A DNA stretch of 64,000 nt from Streptosporangium pseudovulgare. Lineage in GTDB: Bacteria > Actinomycetota > Actinomycetes > Streptosporangiales > Streptosporangiaceae. The stretch's first letter is position 1; each line of letters starts with the position of its first letter. The notes beneath the pieces were generated by a model. That model ran no database searches, was not told the origin of the DNA, and worked only from the letters and a program-made list of their open reading frames with translations. Shown one piece after another: positions 37,424 through 46,844 of the stretch. A program made the translations under genes and the position numbers. The DNA is taken from the NCBI RefSeq assembly GCF_014648055.1, contig NZ_BMQJ01000012.1:190531-254530 (forward strand). Direction: 5' to 3'.

Positions 37424-39160
37424 ATGACCACCCCGAATACCACCCCCGCGCCCGACGCGGACATGTCCGGCAACATCGCGTCCGGTTTCGCCGAGCTGGA
37501 TCTGAGGCCCGAGATCCTGCGCGCGCTCTCCGGCCTGGGCTACGAGGAGCCCACGCCGATCCAGCGGGAGGCGATCCCGCCGCTGCTGGAGGGCCGCGAC
37601 CTGCTCGGCCAGGCCGCGACGGGCACGGGCAAGACGGCGGCCTTCGCGCTCCCGGTGCTCCAGCGCCTCGACACCGCGGCCGAGAGGGAGGACCCGACGG
37701 CGCTGGTGCTGGTGCCCACCCGGGAGCTGGCCGTACAGGTGTCGGAGGCGTTCCACCACTACGGCCGCGAACTGGGCGCGCAGGTCCTGCCGATCTACGG
37801 CGGGCAGCCGATCGGGCGGCAGCTCCGCGCGCTGGACCGCGGGGTCGACGTCGTGATCGCCACGCCCGGACGCGCGCTCGACCACATCGGCCGCGGCACG
37901 CTCCGGCTGTCGAACCTGCGCATGGTCGTGCTGGACGAGGCCGACGAGATGCTCGACATGGGCTTCGCCGAGGACATCGAGGCGATCCTCCAGGAGACCC
38001 CCGAGAACCGCCAGACGGTGCTCTTCTCCGCCACGATGCCGCCGCGCATCAACGGCATCGCCCGCCGCCACCTGCAGGACCCGGTCCGGATCGAGATCGG
38101 GCGGGAGGCGCCCGCGCCGGGCGAGTCGCCGCTGGTGCGGCAGACCGCCTACGTGGTGCCCCGGGCGCACAAGCCCGCGGCGCTCGGCCGCCTGCTGGAC
38201 GTGGAGTCGCCCACCGCCGCGATCGTCTTCTGCCGCACCCGCGACGAGGTGGACCAGCTCACCGAGACGCTGAACGGCCGCGGCTACCGCGCCGAGGCCC
38301 TGCACGGCGGGATGGGCCAGGAGCAGCGCGACCGCGTCATGGGACGGCTGCGCAGCGGCACGGCCGACCTGCTGGTGGCGACCGACGTGGCAGCGCGCGG
38401 CCTCGACATCGAGCAGCTCACCCACGTGGTGAACTACGACGTGCCCTCCGCGCCCGAGGCGTACGTGCACCGGATCGGCCGGGTCGGCCGGGCCGGCCGC
38501 GAGGGCGTGGCCATCACCCTGGCCGAGCCGCGCGAGCACCGGATGCTCAAGACCATCGAGCGGGTGACCAAGCGCCGGATCCCGGTCGAGAAGGTGCCGA
38601 CCGTGGCGGACCTGCGCGCCCGGCAGCTGGAGATGACGCGCGCCGCGCTGCACGAGAGCCTGCTGGAGGACGACTTCGACCGCTTCCGCGTCGTGGTCGA
38701 GACCCTCACCGACGAGTTCGACATCATGGAGGTGGCGCTCGCCGCGGTGAAGCTGGCCCACGAGGCGAGCGGGGCCGCCGCCGACGAAGAGGAGATCCCC
38801 GAGGTCACCCTGCGGCCCGCCGAGGGCCGCGGCCGCCGCGACGGCATGGGCCGTGACGGCGGTCGGGACGGTGGCCGGGACGGCGGTCGCGAGCCACGGC
38901 GCGGGCCGCGGGCCGCCTCGGGCGGGATGACCCGCCTGTTCGTCGGCGCCGGGCGCAGCGCCGGCGTCCGGCCCCAGGACCTGGTCGGCGCGATCGCCGG
39001 CGAGACGGGCCTCAGCGGCCGGGACATCGGGGCGATCGAGATCTTCGACCGCTTCTCCCTGGTGGAGGTCCCGGACCCGGCGGCCGAGCAGGTGATCGCA
39101 GGTCTGCGGGGAAGCACCATCAAGGGCCGCCGGGCGACGGTCCGCCGCGAGCGCTACTAG
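37424..39160 (+). CDS. deaD: DEAD-box RNA helicase, DeaD/CsdA-like
   Basis: The 578-residue ATP-dependent RNA helicase carries the usual motifs in order: Q motif (GYEEPTPIQREAIP), motif I (AATGTGKT), PTRELA, TPGR, motif II VLDEADEM, motif III SAT, then VATDVAARGLDIE and HRIGRVGRAGREG in the second RecA domain. After about 440 comes an Arg/Gly/Asp-rich stretch with GRDGGRDGG repeats, then a C-terminal DbpA-type RNA-binding domain (about 510-578, MTRLFVGAGRSAGVRPQDLVGAI). It probably acts in ribosome assembly or mRNA turnover, often cold-induced. It converges with the ABC permease gene. Confidence 0.93.
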   Translation: MTTPNTTPAPDADMSGNIASGFAELDLRPEILRALSGLGYEEPTPIQREAIPPLLEGRDLLGQAATGTGKTAAFALPVLQRLDTAAEREDPTALVLVPTRELAVQVSEAFHHYGRELGAQVLPIYGGQPIGRQLRALDRGVDVVIATPGRALDHIGRGTLRLSNLRMVVLDEADEMLDMGFAEDIEAILQETPENRQTVLFSATMPPRINGIARRHLQDPVRIEIGREAPAPGESPLVRQTAYVVPRAHKPAALGRLLDVESPTAAIVFCRTRDEVDQLTETLNGRGYRAEALHGGMGQEQRDRVMGRLRSGTADLLVATDVAARGLDIEQLTHVVNYDVPSAPEAYVHRIGRVGRAGREGVAITLAEPREHRMLKTIERVTKRRIPVEKVPTVADLRARQLEMTRAALHESLLEDDFDRFRVVVETLTDEFDIMEVALAAVKLAHEASGAAADEEEIPEVTLRPAEGRGRRDGMGRDGGRDGGRDGGREPRRGPRAASGGMTRLFVGAGRSAGVRPQDLVGAIAGETGLSGRDIGAIEIFDRFSLVEVPDPAAEQVIAGLRGSTIKGRRATVRRERY

Positions 39161-39168
39161 GCTCCGGT

Positions 39169-39198
39169 GCGCTCCCCGGTCTTCGGGCCGGGGAGCGC
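39169..39198. terminator. Bidirectional terminator between the helicase and ABC permease genes
   Basis: A perfect 11-bp stem, GCGCTCCCCGG (39169-39179) with CCGGGGAGCGC (39188-39198), has an 8-nt loop. It lies between convergent genes. Confidence 0.75.
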
Positions 39199-39211
39199 CG
39201 CCGCCCGCCCC

Positions 39212-40705
39212 TCAGCCGCCGCGGCGCGCGCAGAGCAGGTAGGCGGCCAGGGCCGCCGCGCCGGTCAGCGCCTGCGCCGCCAGGAACGCGGCCGGCCCGG
39301 CGGAGCCGCCGGTCAGCGCCAGCGCCAGGGGCAGGCACCCGGCCACGGCCAGGTCGGCGCCGGTCAGGCCCCACAGCAGCGGCCCCGTGGGGACCGCGCC
39401 GCCGCCGGTGTCGATCACCGGCATCGAGTGGTCGACCGGCCGCCTGCGGGCCATCCGCAGCGCGGCCGCGGCCAGGGCGGGCGCCGCCGCCACGCCCAGG
39501 AGCAACCACGGGCCCGCCGGGAGCGCGCCCGCCAGCGTCAGCCCGCCCAGGGCGACGGCCAGCCAGGCCGCGCCCAGCAGCGCCGGCAGCAGCGCCCTGG
39601 CCGCCAGGACCGAACGGAACCCCGTCCCGAGAAGCCGGGCGAGGGCGGGGTCGTCGCCGTCGCGGCGCGCACCGGAGACGCCGGACGCCGCGGCGGCCAG
39701 CCCACCGGCGAGCACCGCCGCCGCGGTCAGCGGGGTGAGCCCGCCGGACGCCCGCGCGACCAGGGCCGGCAGTACGGCGACGCCGAACAGTACGGCGAGC
39801 CGTCCCGGCCGCCGGGCGAACCTGCGCCAGTCGTGCCACGCCGTCGCCAGCGGGGCGGGCAGTGACGGCCACGGCCGGGACCGCAGGCGGCGCCCGCGCC
39901 AGTGGACCTCCTCGGCGATCTCGGCCAGCAGGCTGGGGTCCAGACCGGTCGCCGCCCGCGTCACGTGCCCGGCCCGGGTGGAGGCCCCGAGCACGGCCCG
40001 CGCGGGCATCGCCGCCGTCGCCGCGCGGGCCCGCCGTACGAGCAGCGCGGCCACGGCGGCGGACGCCGCGGCGAGGGCCGCGCCGTACGCCGGGGGAGCG
40101 GAGGAGGCGGCGAGCAGCCACCGCCCCGCGCCGCCGAGCAGCGCGACCGCCGCGGCGGCGACCACCGTCACGGCGACGGCGGCCTGCAGCCACGAGTCCC
40201 ACGTCTGCGACGCCTGGGCCATGACGGCCACGGCCATGCCCGCCGCGCTCGCCGCGAGGCCGAGCGCCACCGCCACGGCCAGCCGTACCACCGTCTGGTC
40301 GGGCGCCCCGAGCACGGCGAGCGCGGCCACCCCCAGCGTGATCCCGACCGGCACGCAGACCAGCGCGAGGATCCGCGTCGTCCGCCCCAGCACGGCCCGC
40401 CGGTCCAGCGGGGACAGCAGCAGCCAGGAGGCGTCCGGGGTGGGCAGGGCGACGGGACCGGCGACGCGGGCCAGGGCGAGGAACCCGGCGTAGGCCAGCA
40501 GGACCAGGGCGACCCCGGCCGCCGCCCGCGACGGGTCGCGCGGGTGACCGAACGCGGCCAGCGCGGAGGAGAGGGGCTCGGCGAGGACGGCGAGGATCAT
40601 CACCAGCCCGAACCCGGCCACGTAGCGGTCCGACCAGCTCGCCCGCCCGCGCCGGGGACGGGCGAGTGCGCGCGCGGCCCGGACCGCGGCGGCGCCCTCG
40701 CTCAT
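39212..40705 (-). CDS. ABC transporter permease
   Basis: The 497-residue protein is almost entirely hydrophobic, with roughly ten to twelve transmembrane segments separated by short basic loops. No family motif is strong enough to name. Its ATG overlaps the ATPase stop in ATGA (40702-40705), so it is the membrane partner of that ATPase, and GAGGAGG precedes the start. Ala/Leu/Val make up most of the protein. The pair lacks a binding-protein gene, which suggests an exporter. Confidence 0.82.
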   Translation of the reverse strand: MSEGAAAVRAARALARPRRGRASWSDRYVAGFGLVMILAVLAEPLSSALAAFGHPRDPSRAAAGVALVLLAYAGFLALARVAGPVALPTPDASWLLLSPLDRRAVLGRTTRILALVCVPVGITLGVAALAVLGAPDQTVVRLAVAVALGLAASAAGMAVAVMAQASQTWDSWLQAAVAVTVVAAAAVALLGGAGRWLLAASSAPPAYGAALAAASAAVAALLVRRARAATAAMPARAVLGASTRAGHVTRAATGLDPSLLAEIAEEVHWRGRRLRSRPWPSLPAPLATAWHDWRRFARRPGRLAVLFGVAVLPALVARASGGLTPLTAAAVLAGGLAAAASGVSGARRDGDDPALARLLGTGFRSVLAARALLPALLGAAWLAVALGGLTLAGALPAGPWLLLGVAAAPALAAAALRMARRRPVDHSMPVIDTGGGAVPTGPLLWGLTGADLAVAGCLPLALALTGGSAGPAAFLAAQALTGAAALAAYLLCARRGG

Positions 40706-41448
40706 CGGGCCCTCCTCGTCGCGCGGCCGCCCGCCGTACCGGCGGTACGGCGGGCGGCCCGGCGTCCGGTCTTCCCGCGGCCGGCCGAGCCGTCCGCCGG
40801 GTCGTGCGTCGAGCCGTACGCCGCCGGGGCGTCGGTCAGCTCGACGCGGCGGGCTCCGGCGGCCTCGGCGAGCCCGGGGTCGTGGGTGGCCGCGACCACC
40901 GTCCGCCCCTCGGCCGCGTAGCCGGCCAGGAGGGCCGCCAGGCGCTCGCGGAAGTCGGCGTCGAGCCCGCGCTCCGGCTCGTCGAGCAGCAGCAGCCGGC
41001 TCGGGCGGAGCAGCGCCGCGGCGAGGGAGAGCCGCTGGCGCTGGCCGGTGGACAGGTTCTGCGGCACCGTGTCGGCGCGGTCGCGCAGGCCGAAGGTCTC
41101 CAGCGCCTCCCCGGCGTCCATCCGCGGGGCGGGATGGACCGCGCGCACCAGCTCCAGGTGCTCCCGCGCCGTCAGGCCGGGATACCACGCCGGTTCGTCG
41201 GCGGCCAGCACCACATCGCGCCAGAACGCCGGGGTGTCGCGGGGTGGGCCACCGAGGACGGTGATCTCCCCCTCGTCGGGCGACTGCAGGCCGGCCAGGC
41301 AGCGCAGCAGGGTCGACTTGCCCACGCCGTTCGGCCCCGTCACGGCGACGATCTCCCCTGCCGCGGCCGTCAGCCCGATGCCGCGCAGCACCGGATTCCC
41401 GCCGAGGTCCACCCGCAGACCGCGGAGCATGATGATCGGTTCGGTCAC
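40702..41448 (-). CDS. ABC transporter ATP-binding protein
   Basis: The 248-residue ATPase has Walker A GPNGVGKST (about residues 38-46), signature LSTGQRQR (about 131-138), Walker B RLLLLDEPERGLD and the H-loop THD. The last 40 residues are a basic Arg/Gly/Ala tail. The order of motifs is normal and the length is typical apart from the tail. Translation is coupled to the permease through an ATGA overlap. It probably energises export; the substrate is unknown. The GTG start is preceded by a weak site. Confidence 0.92.
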   Translation of the reverse strand: MTEPIIMLRGLRVDLGGNPVLRGIGLTAAAGEIVAVTGPNGVGKSTLLRCLAGLQSPDEGEITVLGGPPRDTPAFWRDVVLAADEPAWYPGLTAREHLELVRAVHPAPRMDAGEALETFGLRDRADTVPQNLSTGQRQRLSLAAALLRPSRLLLLDEPERGLDADFRERLAALLAGYAAEGRTVVAATHDPGLAEAAGARRVELTDAPAAYGSTHDPADGSAGRGKTGRRAARRTAGTAGGRATRRAR

Positions 41449-41598
41449 CGTTCGACCCTAGCCAAGGACGGGACACGGCGTGCTCCGGCCGATGGGCGCC
41501 TCGGTCCCCGTGGCGGACGGCGGACCGGGCGGCACGGTTTCGGCTCGTACGGGCCCGGGCCCGGTCCCGTCCCCGCGGCCCGGACGACGGGTTCGGGC

Positions 41599-42054
41599 TC
41601 AGTCTCCGCGGCCCGGACGGCGGACGAGGGTGGCCAGCAGGAGGACGACGGCGGTCTGGGCGAGCGCGCCCGAGGCGAAGGGCGGCGCGGGCCCCACCGT
41701 CTTGCTCACGGCGTACCACCAGCGGGTGAGCGGGGGGATGCTCTCCCAGGTCGCGGCGTACCGCTGGTCGAGGAAACCCGCATCGTAGTCGGCCGTGACG
41801 TGGAGGTAGACGCCGATCGCCGCCACCGCCAGCACGACCACCGAGAGCACCCACACCACGGCGACCGCCCACCGGGAGTCGCGGAGGGCGGCGATCACCA
41901 CTCCCGCCGTCAGGAGGACCAGTGCTCCCCAGGGAGGAAGCTGGTTCCACGCCTGCCAGTGCCGCTCGGCGGCGAGTTCGAGGCCGGTGCCGAGGATGCT
42001 CACCGCGACCAGGGCGAGGAGGCCGGGCCGCAGCCAGGCGGAGCGGTCGTTCAA
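41599..42054 (-). CDS. Small membrane protein of unknown function
   Basis: I do not recognise the family. The 151-residue protein has four predicted transmembrane helices: LLALVAVSILGTGLEL, GALVLLTAGVVIAAL, VAVVWVLSVVVLAVAAIGVYL, and a C-terminal ALAQTAVVLLLATLV. A loop between helices 3 and 4 holds a YDAGFLDQRYAATWESIPP stretch. The start is probably a TTG that overlaps the lipoprotein stop (TTGA, 42051-42054). Four-base overlap implies translational coupling with the lipoprotein, which may be its partner. Confidence 0.65.
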   Translation of the reverse strand: MNDRSAWLRPGLLALVAVSILGTGLELAAERHWQAWNQLPPWGALVLLTAGVVIAALRDSRWAVAVVWVLSVVVLAVAAIGVYLHVTADYDAGFLDQRYAATWESIPPLTRWWYAVSKTVGPAPPFASGALAQTAVVLLLATLVRRPGRGD

Positions 42055-42506
42055 GGCTGGAGCGCTGAGATGATCTTGTCGATCGTGTCCTGGCCGGGGT
42101 TGTACTTGGCGAGCTCCTCGCGGAGCTTCGTGAGGCTGCGGTCGTCGGCGGGGTACGGCCGGTATTCCACGACCTCCTTCGCCCACCGTTCGGCGTTGGG
42201 CACCCCGGCGTCCCGGAGCGCGGTGGCGATCTGGCTCTCACTGGCGGTGTTCGCCGACACCTTGGCGAGCTGCGAGGTCGGGGCGCCACCGGGCGCGCCG
42301 CCGGGCGCCCCGCCGGGGGCGGAGGGGCCGCCGGGTGGTGAGGTGGCCGCGGGGGAGTTCGTGCCGCTGCCGGTCGTGGCGGGGGCGGAGGCGGTGGGAC
42401 CGCCCGGCTGCCCCCCGCCGCACGCCACGAGGGTGGCCAGGGCGGCGAACGTCACCATGGCCCAGGTCGTTCTCCCGATCCTCATGCGAAGCCCCCCGCG
42501 CCTCAT
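42051..42506 (-). CDS. Lipoprotein with helix-hairpin-helix-like domain
   Basis: The 151-residue product has a type II signal peptide ending in the lipobox LVAC (Cys about residue 29), then a Gly/Pro/Ser-rich spacer with GGAPGGAPGGAP repeats. A small C-terminal domain (about 80-151) begins SANTASESQIATALRDAGVP and resembles ComEA-like helix-hairpin-helix repeats, but outside the cell that may be only structural. An alternative ATG at 42485 would remove seven residues; neither start has a clear ribosome site. It is coupled to the membrane protein downstream and may share an operon with the ABC genes. Confidence 0.7.
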   Translation of the reverse strand: MRRGGLRMRIGRTTWAMVTFAALATLVACGGGQPGGPTASAPATTGSGTNSPAATSPPGGPSAPGGAPGGAPGGAPTSQLAKVSANTASESQIATALRDAGVPNAERWAKEVVEYRPYPADDRSLTKLREELAKYNPGQDTIDKIISALQP

Positions 42507-42711
42507 GTGAAGTCCCCGTGCGATGCCGGTGCCGTGTCAATCGTGAGATTGCCAGCGCCGGACCCGGAGAATCTTCGCGAAGCGCCAAAAGCGTCTGAGG
42601 ATGCGGTCATCCGCCCAGGCCGGCCGCCCGGGTTCCGGGGTGCGTGCCGGGCCGGCGGGTCACCCGGGATCGCCCGGGACCGCGCCCGGCCCCGGTCGGT
42701 GTCCCCGGCGG

Positions 42712-43551
42712 CTAGTCCAGGCCCACGGCGGCGGCGCTGGCGTCCCAGAGGGCGCGGGCCAGCTTCGGGTCGCTCATCCCCCGGGGGACGGCGGCGGGGG
42801 CGCGGTCGGCGAAGTAGCGGCCCGGGTGGTCGGCGCCGTCCGGGTGGGTGGCGAGGTGGACCATCGTGCTCGCGCCCTCCTCCGCCGTCTGCCCCATGCC
42901 CGGGATGTGCTTCACCATCCACATCATGAACGTCCCCGGGGCGAACCCCGTCTTGATCACGCCGGGGTGGAAGCAGGTGGCGCTCACCCCGGTCCCCGCC
43001 AGCCGCCGGGCCAGCTCCACGGTGAACAGCGCGTTGGCCTGCTTGGAGTCGCCGTACTGCAGCCAGCCGCTCCACTTCCGCCGCTCGCGGTCGAGGTCGG
43101 CGGGGTCCAGTCGGCCCGACTTGCCCGCCCGGGACGAGGTGGTGATCACCCGGCCGGTCACCCGGTCCAGCAGCAGGTTCGTCAGCAGGAAGGGCGACAG
43201 GTGGTTGACCTGCATCATCGTCTCGTGGCCGTCGCGGGTGAGCGTCCGCTGCGTGGTCATCACGCCCGCGTTGTTGATCAGGATGTCGATGCGCGGGTAG
43301 CGTGAGCGCAGCTCCGCCGCGAGCGCCCGCACGTCGTCGAACGACGCGTAGTCGCACGTCAGCGTGTCCGGCGCGGCACCGGAGCCGGCATCCGGGCCGG
43401 AGGCGGCGGTCGCCTCGGCCACCCGGCCGGCCACCTCGGCCAGCCGTCCGGCGTCGCGGCCGATCAGCACGAGCCGGTGGCCGCGGCGGGCCAGTTCCAC
43501 CGCGGCGGCCGCGCCGATTCCGGCACTGGCCCCGGTAATCACACTAATCAT
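42712..43551 (-). CDS. Short-chain dehydrogenase/reductase
   Basis: The 279-residue NAD(P)-dependent oxidoreductase belongs to the retinol-dehydrogenase-like SDRs. The cofactor motif TGASAGIG lies at residues 6-13, with NNAGV at about 92-96. The catalytic set is S (VITTSSRAG), Y and K in YGDSKQAN. A stretch after residue 50 (EATAASGPDAGSGAAPD) is a low-complexity insert between the Rossmann strands. I use ATG 43551, with GGAGG 5 nt upstream, rather than GTG 43563 on top of that site. It is divergent from the first conservon. The substrate is unknown. Confidence 0.88.
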   Translation of the reverse strand: MISVITGASAGIGAAAAVELARRGHRLVLIGRDAGRLAEVAGRVAEATAASGPDAGSGAAPDTLTCDYASFDDVRALAAELRSRYPRIDILINNAGVMTTQRTLTRDGHETMMQVNHLSPFLLTNLLLDRVTGRVITTSSRAGKSGRLDPADLDRERRKWSGWLQYGDSKQANALFTVELARRLAGTGVSATCFHPGVIKTGFAPGTFMMWMVKHIPGMGQTAEEGASTMVHLATHPDGADHPGRYFADRAPAAVPRGMSDPKLARALWDASAAAVGLD

Positions 43552-43673
43552 CAGATCCTCCACTGCGCCGAAACCTTAATCGGTGCTAGTCTCCTGTGCG
43601 ATCTTCCGGAGGCGCATTCCATCCCCAAGCCGGTCACGAGCCTCCACATACTCACAGGTTGGGACGAGTGGGC

Positions 43674-46247
43674 ATGGGCTCTGGAAACCGATCCATTCGG
43701 TTCAGGATCGTCTTACTGCTGCTCCTGCCCCTGGTGTCGCTCAGCGCGCTGTGGGGGTTCGCCCTCAACCTGACCGTCGGCGACGGAACCGCCCTCCTGC
43801 GGTCCTACGACCTCTACCAGGGCGTCGGCGTGACCTCCACCGAGCTGGGGCTCCAGGTCCAGGCCGAGCGGACCCAGTCCTCGGTGGCGATCAGCTCCCG
43901 GGTCGTCACCAGCGTGACGGGCGAGCAGCGCGGCCGCACCGACCGGGCCGTGACGAGTTTCCGGGACGCGGCCCTCGCCGCCGACCCCGACGGCCCGGAG
44001 ATGAGCGCCGCGCTGGACGGCGTGCTCCGGCAGCTCGACCGGCTCCCCGGCATCCGCGCCGGCATCGACGGCGGGCGGCGGGACCGGCTGGACGCCCTGA
44101 CGCAGTACAACCAGATCCTGGACTCGGTCTTCCTGCTGTACGACCAGCTCGTCGCCGTCCCGGAGGTCGGCATCTTCCGGCAGGCCGTCGCCCTGCAGTC
44201 GATGGGCAACGCCCGGGAGATGATCGCCCGGGAGAACGCCCTCATCAGCGGCGCGCTGATCGACGAACGGCTGTCCCGCCAGGAGCGGGAGGTCTTCGGT
44301 GAGTACGCCGCCACCCGCCGGTTCCTGCACTCGCGCGGCCTGGCGGCCCTGGACGGCGAGCTGGGCGGGCCGTACCGCGACATCTTCGGCTCCGCGGCCT
44401 TCAAGAAGTTCACCGAGCTGGAGGCGGCCGTCATCACGGCCCCCGACGACCAGCTCCCCGCCGAGCTGGGCGCCTGGAAGACGACCGTCGACGGCCTGGC
44501 GACCTCGCTCGACCAGCTCGGCGCCTCCGCCTCCGCCGTGCTGTCCGGACGCTCGGAGTCGGTGGCCACGGGCATCCTGACCCGGATCGCGATCGCCGGC
44601 GGCGTCGGCCTGCTCGCGGTGGTCGCCTCCATCGTCATCTCGGTCCGCTTCGGCCGCCGGCTGTCCGGCGAGCTGGCCGGGCTGCGGTCGGCCGCGCTCG
44701 ACCTGGCGGACGTGCGTCTCCCGCGCCTCGTGGAGCGGCTGCGGCTCGGCGAGAAGGTGGACGTGCGCGCCGAGGCCCCGCCGATGGAGGTCGCCGGCGG
44801 CTCGGCCGAGGTCCGCGACGTGGCCCACGCGTTCGACTCGGTACGGCGCACCGCCGTCGAGGCCGCCGTCGGCCAGGCCGACCTGCGCCGCGGCGTCAGC
44901 CAGGTCTTCGTGAACCTCGCCCGCCGCAAGCAGGGGCTGCTGCACCGCCAGCTCACCCTGCTGGACGGCATGCAGCGCCGGACGAACGACCCCGACGCCC
45001 TTGAGGGCCTGTTCCGGCTGGACCACCTGACCACCCGCATGAGGCGGCACGCCGAGAGCCTGATCATCCTGTCCGGCGCCGCGCCGGGCCGGGCCTGGCG
45101 CAACCCGGTGCCGGTGCTCGACGTCGTCCGGGCCGCCCTGGCCGAGGTCGAGGACTACCGGCGGGTCAAGGTGGCGCCGATGCCCGCCGCCTCGGTCGAC
45201 GGGGCCGCGGTGGCCGACCTCACGCACCTGCTCGCCGAGCTGATCGAGAACGCCACGGTGTACTCGCCGCCGCAGACCTCGGTGACCGTGCGCGGCGACG
45301 TGGTTGCCAACGGGTTCACCGTCGAGGTGGAGGACCGCGGCCTGGGGCTCAGCGCCACGGAGTACGCGATGATCAACGAGCGGCTGGCCACCCCGCCGGA
45401 GTTCGACCTGGCCGACAGCGACCGGCTCGGCCTGTTCGTGGTGGGTCAGCTCGCCGCCCGGCACGGCGTCCAGGTCACCCTGCGCAGCTCGCCGTTCGGC
45501 GGCACCACGGCCATCGTGCTCATCCCCCGGGCGGTGCTCGCCGAGACCGGCCCGCCGCTCGCCCCCGCCGCCCCGCGACGGCCTGAGGCGCCCGCGGGCG
45601 ACGCCCCCAGGGCCGTCGCGCCGTCCCCGCTCGCCGCGGCGGGCGGCATCCGCCAGAACGGCGGCCGGCCGAACGGCTCGCGGTCGAGCGGAGGCCGCCA
45701 GGGCGGCGGCCTGCCCCGGCGGACGAGGACGACGCCCAGGCCCGGCGGCGCCCCCGGTGACGTCCCGGCCGGACGGCCGCCCCTCGCCGCGCCGACGCTC
45801 ACCGTGGTGCCCGGGCCGCCGTCCACGGAGGCGGCTCCCGGGAAGGACCGCGAGACGGCCCCTGGGAAGGCTCCCGGGAAGGACCGTGAGACGGCCCGGC
45901 AGGCCGGCGGGACCGGCGAGGAGCGCGCGGGGCGGGTCACCGGCGTGGTGGCCGACGAGGCCGCCACCGCGGAGAACGACGCGGGGAGCGCCGCGGAGAC
46001 CACCGGCCCCCGGGAGCTTCCCCGCCGGGTCCGGCAGGCCAGCCTCGTGCCGCAGCTCCGGCAGGAGACGGCGACTCCGGCCCAGCAGGCGCCCGCCGGG
46101 CCTGAACCCGAACCGGACCCGCCCGCCGAAGGCCGCTCGCCGGACGAGGTGCGGGCCCTGTTCTCCGCCTTCCAGGCGGGCACACGACGGGCACGCGAGG
46201 AGAACGAAGACTTGGCACACCACACGAAAGCCGACAAGAGGGACTGA
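43674..46247 (+). CDS. cvnA: Conservon sensor kinase CvnA (first conservon)
   Basis: The 857-residue membrane protein starts with a transmembrane helix (about 9-30, IVLLLLLPLVSLSALWGFAL). An extracellular nitrate-sensor-like (NIT) helical domain (about 40-300) and a second helix (about 302-324) follow. The cytoplasmic part has a HAMP-like linker, a helical region with LDGMQRRTNDP and LDHLTTRMRRHAE, and an HATPase_c domain with ELIENATVYSPP and VEDRGLGLS. The last 200 residues are Pro/Gly/Arg-rich and disordered. Known conservons pair this kinase with CvnB, CvnC and GTPase CvnD in GPCR-like complexes at the membrane. The cvnB ATG overlaps the stop (TGATG). Confidence 0.9.
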   Translation: MGSGNRSIRFRIVLLLLLPLVSLSALWGFALNLTVGDGTALLRSYDLYQGVGVTSTELGLQVQAERTQSSVAISSRVVTSVTGEQRGRTDRAVTSFRDAALAADPDGPEMSAALDGVLRQLDRLPGIRAGIDGGRRDRLDALTQYNQILDSVFLLYDQLVAVPEVGIFRQAVALQSMGNAREMIARENALISGALIDERLSRQEREVFGEYAATRRFLHSRGLAALDGELGGPYRDIFGSAAFKKFTELEAAVITAPDDQLPAELGAWKTTVDGLATSLDQLGASASAVLSGRSESVATGILTRIAIAGGVGLLAVVASIVISVRFGRRLSGELAGLRSAALDLADVRLPRLVERLRLGEKVDVRAEAPPMEVAGGSAEVRDVAHAFDSVRRTAVEAAVGQADLRRGVSQVFVNLARRKQGLLHRQLTLLDGMQRRTNDPDALEGLFRLDHLTTRMRRHAESLIILSGAAPGRAWRNPVPVLDVVRAALAEVEDYRRVKVAPMPAASVDGAAVADLTHLLAELIENATVYSPPQTSVTVRGDVVANGFTVEVEDRGLGLSATEYAMINERLATPPEFDLADSDRLGLFVVGQLAARHGVQVTLRSSPFGGTTAIVLIPRAVLAETGPPLAPAAPRRPEAPAGDAPRAVAPSPLAAAGGIRQNGGRPNGSRSSGGRQGGGLPRRTRTTPRPGGAPGDVPAGRPPLAAPTLTVVPGPPSTEAAPGKDRETAPGKAPGKDRETARQAGGTGEERAGRVTGVVADEAATAENDAGSAAETTGPRELPRRVRQASLVPQLRQETATPAQQAPAGPEPEPDPPAEGRSPDEVRALFSAFQAGTRRAREENEDLAHHTKADKRD

Positions 46248-46654
46248 TGACCGGGAAGTTCACCAACACCGGCGAGTTGAACTGGCTCCTCGACGATCTG
46301 ACGAGCCGGGTGGCCGCGGTGCGCCAAGCTGTGATCCTGTCCACCGACGGTCTGGCGGTGGGCTCCTCCAAGGGCCTCAGCCGGGAGGACGCCGAGCACC
46401 TGTCGGCGGTCGCCGCCGGGTTCCAGAGCCTGGCGCGCGGGGCCGGCCGCCACTTCGGCGGGGGCGAGGTGCGCCAGACCATCGTGGAGATGGAGTCGGC
46501 GTTCCTGTTCGTCACCGCCGCCGGGCAGGGCACGTGCCTCGCCGTGCTGAGCGATTCCGACGCCGACGTCGGCCACATCGCCTACGAGATGGCGATGCTG
46601 GTCAAGCGGGTCGGCCCGCACATCTCCACGCTCCCGCGCCAAGGACTCTCGTGA
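46247..46654 (+). CDS. cvnB: Roadblock/LC7 protein CvnB (first conservon)
   Basis: This 135-residue protein has the roadblock/LC7 fold, a regulator of small Ras-like GTPases. Visible motifs are LNWLLDDLTSRVAAVRQAVILSTDGL at the N-terminus and GGGEVRQTIVEMESAFLFV in the middle, both typical of CvnB. It overlaps the cvnA stop by one base (TGATG), so translation is coupled. In conservons CvnB bridges the kinase and the GTPase. Unlike most conservons, a 190-bp GC-rich gap separates it from cvnC. Confidence 0.92.
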   Translation: MTGKFTNTGELNWLLDDLTSRVAAVRQAVILSTDGLAVGSSKGLSREDAEHLSAVAAGFQSLARGAGRHFGGGEVRQTIVEMESAFLFVTAAGQGTCLAVLSDSDADVGHIAYEMAMLVKRVGPHISTLPRQGLS

Positions 46655-46844
46655 GTGAGCGGGACACCGGGCACGGCGTGCCGGGCGGTCGTCCCGCGAC
46701 CCGCCTCCCGCGCGGCCGCCGCGCGGCGCGCGCGCCGTACGGTCGGCCGGTGACCCGCGTTCCGTACGGCCGCCACACGGTCCGTACGGCGTGCGGCCGG
46801 TCCGCCGCCCGCGCGCCGTACGGGTGCGGAGGGGAGCGGCCGTC
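46655..46844 (+). repeat. CCGTACGG-rich spacer between cvnB and cvnC
   Basis: Four copies of CCGTACGG or close variants (about 46735, 46762, 46789 and 46815) occur in this 190-bp stretch of about 80% GC. It is noncoding as far as I can see and interrupts a gene pair that overlaps in the second conservon of this window. Confidence 0.5.

Noticed and set aside
39212-42289. A 1,025-codon open frame covering the ABC permease and everything upstream
   Set aside because: Its upstream two thirds are antisense or out of frame to the ABC ATPase, the small membrane protein and the lipoprotein. The real permease starts at 40705 with GAGGAGG and an ATGA overlap.
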